A stretch of 64,000 nt of DNA from Astrobacterium formosum (GTDB lineage Bacteria > Pseudomonadota > Alphaproteobacteria > Rhizobiales > Xanthobacteraceae): positions 62,001-126,000 of the forward strand of contig JAVDCA010000011.1 of NCBI GenBank assembly GCA_030848545.1, written 5' to 3'. The translations under genes and the position numbers were made by a program. The notes under the pieces were generated by a model that worked only from the letters and a program-made list of their open reading frames with translations, made no database searches and had not been told where the DNA came from. Shown here in pieces: positions 61,321 through 64,000 of this stretch (its first letter is position 1; every line of letters begins with the position of its first letter).

Positions 61321-61989
61321 ATGTTCCTCTATGTTTCCAATGCTGAAGACGGGGATATCTCTAGCTTTCACATGGACGGCCGAACTGGGCCGATCGAGGC
61401 TCTCGGCCAGATCCCTGCGGGCGGACCGTCATACCCTTTGCTCGGTAGCCTGGAGTGCCGGCTCCGGCCCTCGCCAATTGGCGTATTCACGGGCCCTCAG
61501 TCGCTTCTATCTGCTGCACGCACTCACCGCATCGGGCGCCACATAGGCGTTCGATCCACCAACCGGCCGGTACACGGTGCTCGGAACGACTTCTTTGTTC
61601 GCCGAAATCGCCGACCTTGTCTCGAGACGGCTTCGGCTTCCAGAGATGATCTTTAGAACCGAAGACAGAAATAGCTAGATCCGGGCGTCCGACATCCAGG
61701 CTACTCCCGACGACCGGTTTCTCTACGCCACTAAACGAACCACAAGCACGACCATCTGTCAGCGTGCCGACGAGACCCGCGTGTGCTGCCAACGTACCGG
61801 ATGCAGACGGAATTGCAGCCGCGTGGGTTCAGGATAGATCCCAACGGCAAGTTCCTGGTCGTCGCCGGTGAAAAGTCGGGATGGATATCCGCGTACCGGA
61901 TCGACAAGCAGACCGGTGACCTCGATCTGCTGTCGCGCCATCTCGTCGGAAAAGGCGCTGCCTGGGTCGTGATCGCGGATTGCAGATGA
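61321..61989 (+). pseudogene. Decayed lactonase (6-phosphogluconolactonase/YbhE-type beta-propeller)
   Basis: Three separated pieces match the lactonase beta-propeller family. The N-terminal blade is at 61321-61440 (FLYVSNAEDGDISSFHMD, TGPIEALGQIPAGG). A middle blade is near 61691 in a different frame (DIQATPDDRFLYATKRT). The C-terminal blade is at 61804-61989, back in the first frame (GFRIDPNGKFLVVAGEKSG, AYRIDKQTGDLDLLSRH). At least two frameshifts and internal stops separate them. The span covers about 220 codons instead of about 350, so material is also deleted. The intact enzyme would open sugar-acid lactones. Confidence 0.75.
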
Positions 61990-62089
61990 TTGGCAACCTG
62001 ATCGATTCGAATCCCCATTGACGTTCACGGCATAGAGCCGCGGTGCACGGAATTTCCACGCCGGCGCAAGCGTAAGGAAAGAGCAGTGG

Positions 62090-62120
62090 TTGACTTCTCA
62101 TCTATTGCATGTTACTACAT
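62090..62120 (+). promoter_or_regulatory. Promoter and palindromic operator 5 (TRAP system 6)
   Basis: Operator ATGTTACTACAT at 62109-62120. TTGACT at 62090-62095 with a 17-bp spacer puts a weak -10 (TACTAC, 62113-62118) inside it. The next plus-strand gene is dctM at 62329. Confidence 0.65.
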
Positions 62121-62181
62121 CTTTAAGAATCGTCAGGCGCTGATTGCTCCAGCCCTGCGGGGATAGTTCGGAGCTTGAGAC

Positions 62182-62265
62182 TTACTTATCGATAGAGGTC
62201 TCGTTAGCACGATAGTCGAAAACTTCGCGCGGCATCTTCAGATTCAAAATATCGGAGAATGATCG
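62182..62265 (-). pseudogene. Possible N-terminal remnant of an FMN-dependent 2-hydroxyacid dehydrogenase
   Basis: About 28 codons on the minus strand read SFSDILNLKMPREVFDY and then a stop. This resembles the start of lactate/mandelate dehydrogenases, whose N-termini commonly read D--LA--RLP--VFDY-DGGA. The conserved glycine-rich continuation is missing. If correct, it is a scrap left by deletion in the gap where dctQ of system 6 would be expected. The match is short and may be chance. Confidence 0.3.
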
Positions 62266-62328
62266 TTTATTCGTGCGCGGCGGCTCCGGGCAAGACGGCA
62301 CAAATCCAGTGGCAGACGAGCTCGCTAC

Positions 62329-63615
62329 ATGATTACAGCTCATTTTGTTTGGATTTTTCTCGTCATAACGCTCTTGGGCGTGCCGATCGCCTTCGCAATG
62401 GCCGCCGGACCGATTGTGGGGTTTTTGCTGAGCGGTCACGCTGGATTTCTTCAGATCCTTCCGCAACGCCTCATCAGCGGAATTAGTCAGTTCTCGCTGC
62501 TCGCCATCCCGCTGTTCATTCTGGCCGGCGAGATCATGAACACCGGCGGGATTACGCAGCGGCTGGTGAACGTCGCGGACGCGTTCGTCGGCCATCTACG
62601 AGGTGGATTGGCACAAGTCAACATCGTCTCCAACGTATTATTCGCCGGGCTCAGCGGATCAGCGGCGGCCGACGCTTCGGCACTCGGATCGGTGCTCATT
62701 CCGGCCATGGAGCGTGAGGGCTATACGCGCCGCTTTGCCGCCGCCGTCACCGCGGCATCGGCAATTCTCGGGCCAATCATCCCGCCCAGCATCATGATGG
62801 TGATCTATGCGTTCGTCATGCAGCTTTCGGTCGCCGCGCTTTTCCTGACAGGGTTCGTTCCGGGAATCATGATCGGCGGCGGCCTAATGTTAGCCACCCG
62901 CCTGCTGGCGAACCGGCGTGGATTCCCACAGCGCAAGCCCAGGGCCTCGTTCCGCACGGTTGTTCGGGCAACTTGGGCGGGAGCATTACCCCTGCTGACG
63001 CCGCTCATCATTCTCGGCGGCATCGTCGGTGGCATCTGCTCGCCGACGGAGGCTGCCGCCGTCGCGGTCGTCTACGCGGCCTTCATCAGCCTGTTCATAT
63101 TCAAGACGATTGGCCTGAAGGACCTCTATGATGCACTGCGTCGGAGCATGATCACATCCGCCGGAATCCTGCTGATCATTTCGACCGCCGCCCTGTTTGG
63201 ATGGGCGATGACGCTGTCAGGCCTGCCGCGCGAATTGGCCTCGCTAATCATCGGCATGGCCGACAATCGGTACGTCGTGCTGGCCTTGTTAAACGTATTC
63301 CTCCTGATCGTAGGAATGTTTCTGGACGCGGGTCCCGCCATTCTCATCATCGGGCCGATACTGGCGCCGACCATTGCGCATTTCGGCATCGACCCGTTGC
63401 ATTTTGCCATTGTGATGTGCGTGAACCTCAGCATCGGCTTGGCGACGCCGCCGGTCGGACTGGTACTGTTCGTCACCAGCTCCGTCTCCAAGATTTCCGT
63501 CGTCGAAATCGTGCGCGAGATGCTGCCGTACTACTTGGTCCACATCGTGGTCATCCTCCTAATCACCTACATCCCGGCCTTAACGCTGACCCTGCCACGT
63601 CTGGCCGGCTTCTAG
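62329..63615 (+). CDS. dctM: TRAP transporter large permease DctM (system 6), no DctQ upstream
   Basis: Membrane protein of 428 residues with about 12 helices. Landmarks: AIPLFILAGEIMNTGGITQRLV, GSAAADASALGSVLIPAM, PIIPPSIMMVIYAFVM and MCVNLSIGLATPPVGLVLFV. No fused DctQ part is present and none is found upstream, where 339 bp of decayed sequence lie. A DctQ gene could be beyond the window or lost. Ribosome site weak. Promoter with operator 5 upstream; dctP follows after 111 bp. Confidence 0.9.
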   Translation: MITAHFVWIFLVITLLGVPIAFAMAAGPIVGFLLSGHAGFLQILPQRLISGISQFSLLAIPLFILAGEIMNTGGITQRLVNVADAFVGHLRGGLAQVNIVSNVLFAGLSGSAAADASALGSVLIPAMEREGYTRRFAAAVTAASAILGPIIPPSIMMVIYAFVMQLSVAALFLTGFVPGIMIGGGLMLATRLLANRRGFPQRKPRASFRTVVRATWAGALPLLTPLIILGGIVGGICSPTEAAAVAVVYAAFISLFIFKTIGLKDLYDALRRSMITSAGILLIISTAALFGWAMTLSGLPRELASLIIGMADNRYVVLALLNVFLLIVGMFLDAGPAILIIGPILAPTIAHFGIDPLHFAIVMCVNLSIGLATPPVGLVLFVTSSVSKISVVEIVREMLPYYLVHIVVILLITYIPALTLTLPRLAGF

Positions 63616-63726
63616 AGGAAATGAAGTACCGATTCCGGCGCGCAAGAACGTCGGACACTCCCGTCCGCAGCGGAGGAAGCGAACAACACTCCGCTCAGAA
63701 GGTCTCAGCACAGTGGAGAATGCGTC

Positions 63727-64000
63727 ATGAAAGGCTCTTTCAGACACCTTGCCGCCGCCACGTTCGCGACAGGACTATTGATCGGCGGATTGCTCGCGCC
63801 GAGCATCACGAACGCCGCGGATTACGTCCTCAAATTCGGACACGTGTCGGCGCCCAGCCCGGAAGCCGACGACCATCTGATGGCAGTATTCGTCAAGTCG
63901 TACGTGGAAAGTCGCTCCCAGGGGCGAATCAAGGTCGAGATATATCCGTCCGGACAGCTCGGCAACTTTAGGGAGATGCTGGAACAGGTCCGCGCGAACA
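63727..64000 (+). CDS. dctP: TRAP transporter substrate-binding protein DctP (system 6), truncated by window end
   Basis: First 91 codons of a periplasmic receptor. Signal peptide about 1-30 (LAAATFATGLLIGGLLAPSITNA), then YVLKFGHVSAPSPEADDHLMAVFVK and IKVEIYPSGQLGNFREMLEQV, the standard DctP N-terminus. In one unit with dctM under operator 5. The rest, including the ligand arginine, is outside the window. Confidence 0.9.
   Translation, partial: MKGSFRHLAAATFATGLLIGGLLAPSITNAADYVLKFGHVSAPSPEADDHLMAVFVKSYVESRSQGRIKVEIYPSGQLGNFREMLEQVRAN

Overview
The window looks like chromosomal DNA of a high-GC alphaproteobacterium of the order Hyphomicrobiales (Rhizobiales). The evidence is the density of TRAP and tripartite tricarboxylate (TTT) transporters, the many GntR regulators, and palindromic intergenic repeats of the kind common in Bradyrhizobium-like genomes. 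This placement is an inference; no rRNA or marker gene is present. The window is almost entirely catabolic: uptake of organic and sugar acids, and oxidoreductases, dehydratases and kinases that feed 2-keto-3-deoxygluconate (KDG).

Region 1 (1-9.5 kb): a minus-strand operon dctP-dctQ-dctM, enolase-superfamily dehydratase, gluconate 5-dehydrogenase, L-idonate 5-dehydrogenase and a truncated IlvD/Edd dehydratase, facing a GntR regulator and a ribokinase-like kinase. It reads as L-idonate to 5-ketogluconate to gluconate to KDG. Region 2 (9.6-14.6 kb): a GntR gene heads an operon with a D-galactarolactone cycloisomerase homologue and dctQM; dctP is divergent, with a palindrome in the spacer of its promoter. 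Region 3 (14.8-17.8 kb): a third TRAP set. Region 4 (18.2-25.8 kb): dctPQM plus a 5-dehydrogenase, an Ldh-family enzyme, tagaturonate reductase (UxaB) and a 2-hydroxyacid dehydrogenase, facing a third GntR. Region 5 (26.3-32.3 kb): GntR, a ThDP-dependent enzyme, a secreted alpha/beta hydrolase, a LysR and an FMN ene-reductase-like protein.

Region 6 (32.3-37.2 kb) is accessory: repeats, a multi-hairpin element, a hipBA toxin-antitoxin pair behind 27-bp periodic repeats, a low-GC GIY-YIG protein and an unrecognised two-gene pair. It ends at a 3' fragment of a tRNA-Phe gene, whose orientation implies that an integrated element begins there and extends to the right beyond the window.

Region 7 (37.5-64 kb) is that putative island. 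It has a six-gene sugar-acid operon (including SDR-type fructuronate reductase and KDG kinase), a MarR regulator, an MmgE/PrpD protein, a DapA-family lyase, an aldo-keto reductase, two tandem TTT systems with an extra binding protein, a TRAP operon with a GMC oxidoreductase and an aldehyde dehydrogenase inside it, a decayed lactonase gene, and a sixth TRAP set that runs off the end. The main discovery is a 12-bp palindrome, consensus ATGTARYAACAT, found five times in this region. Each copy covers the -10/start region of a plausible promoter, so together they define a candidate regulon for the local MarR protein.
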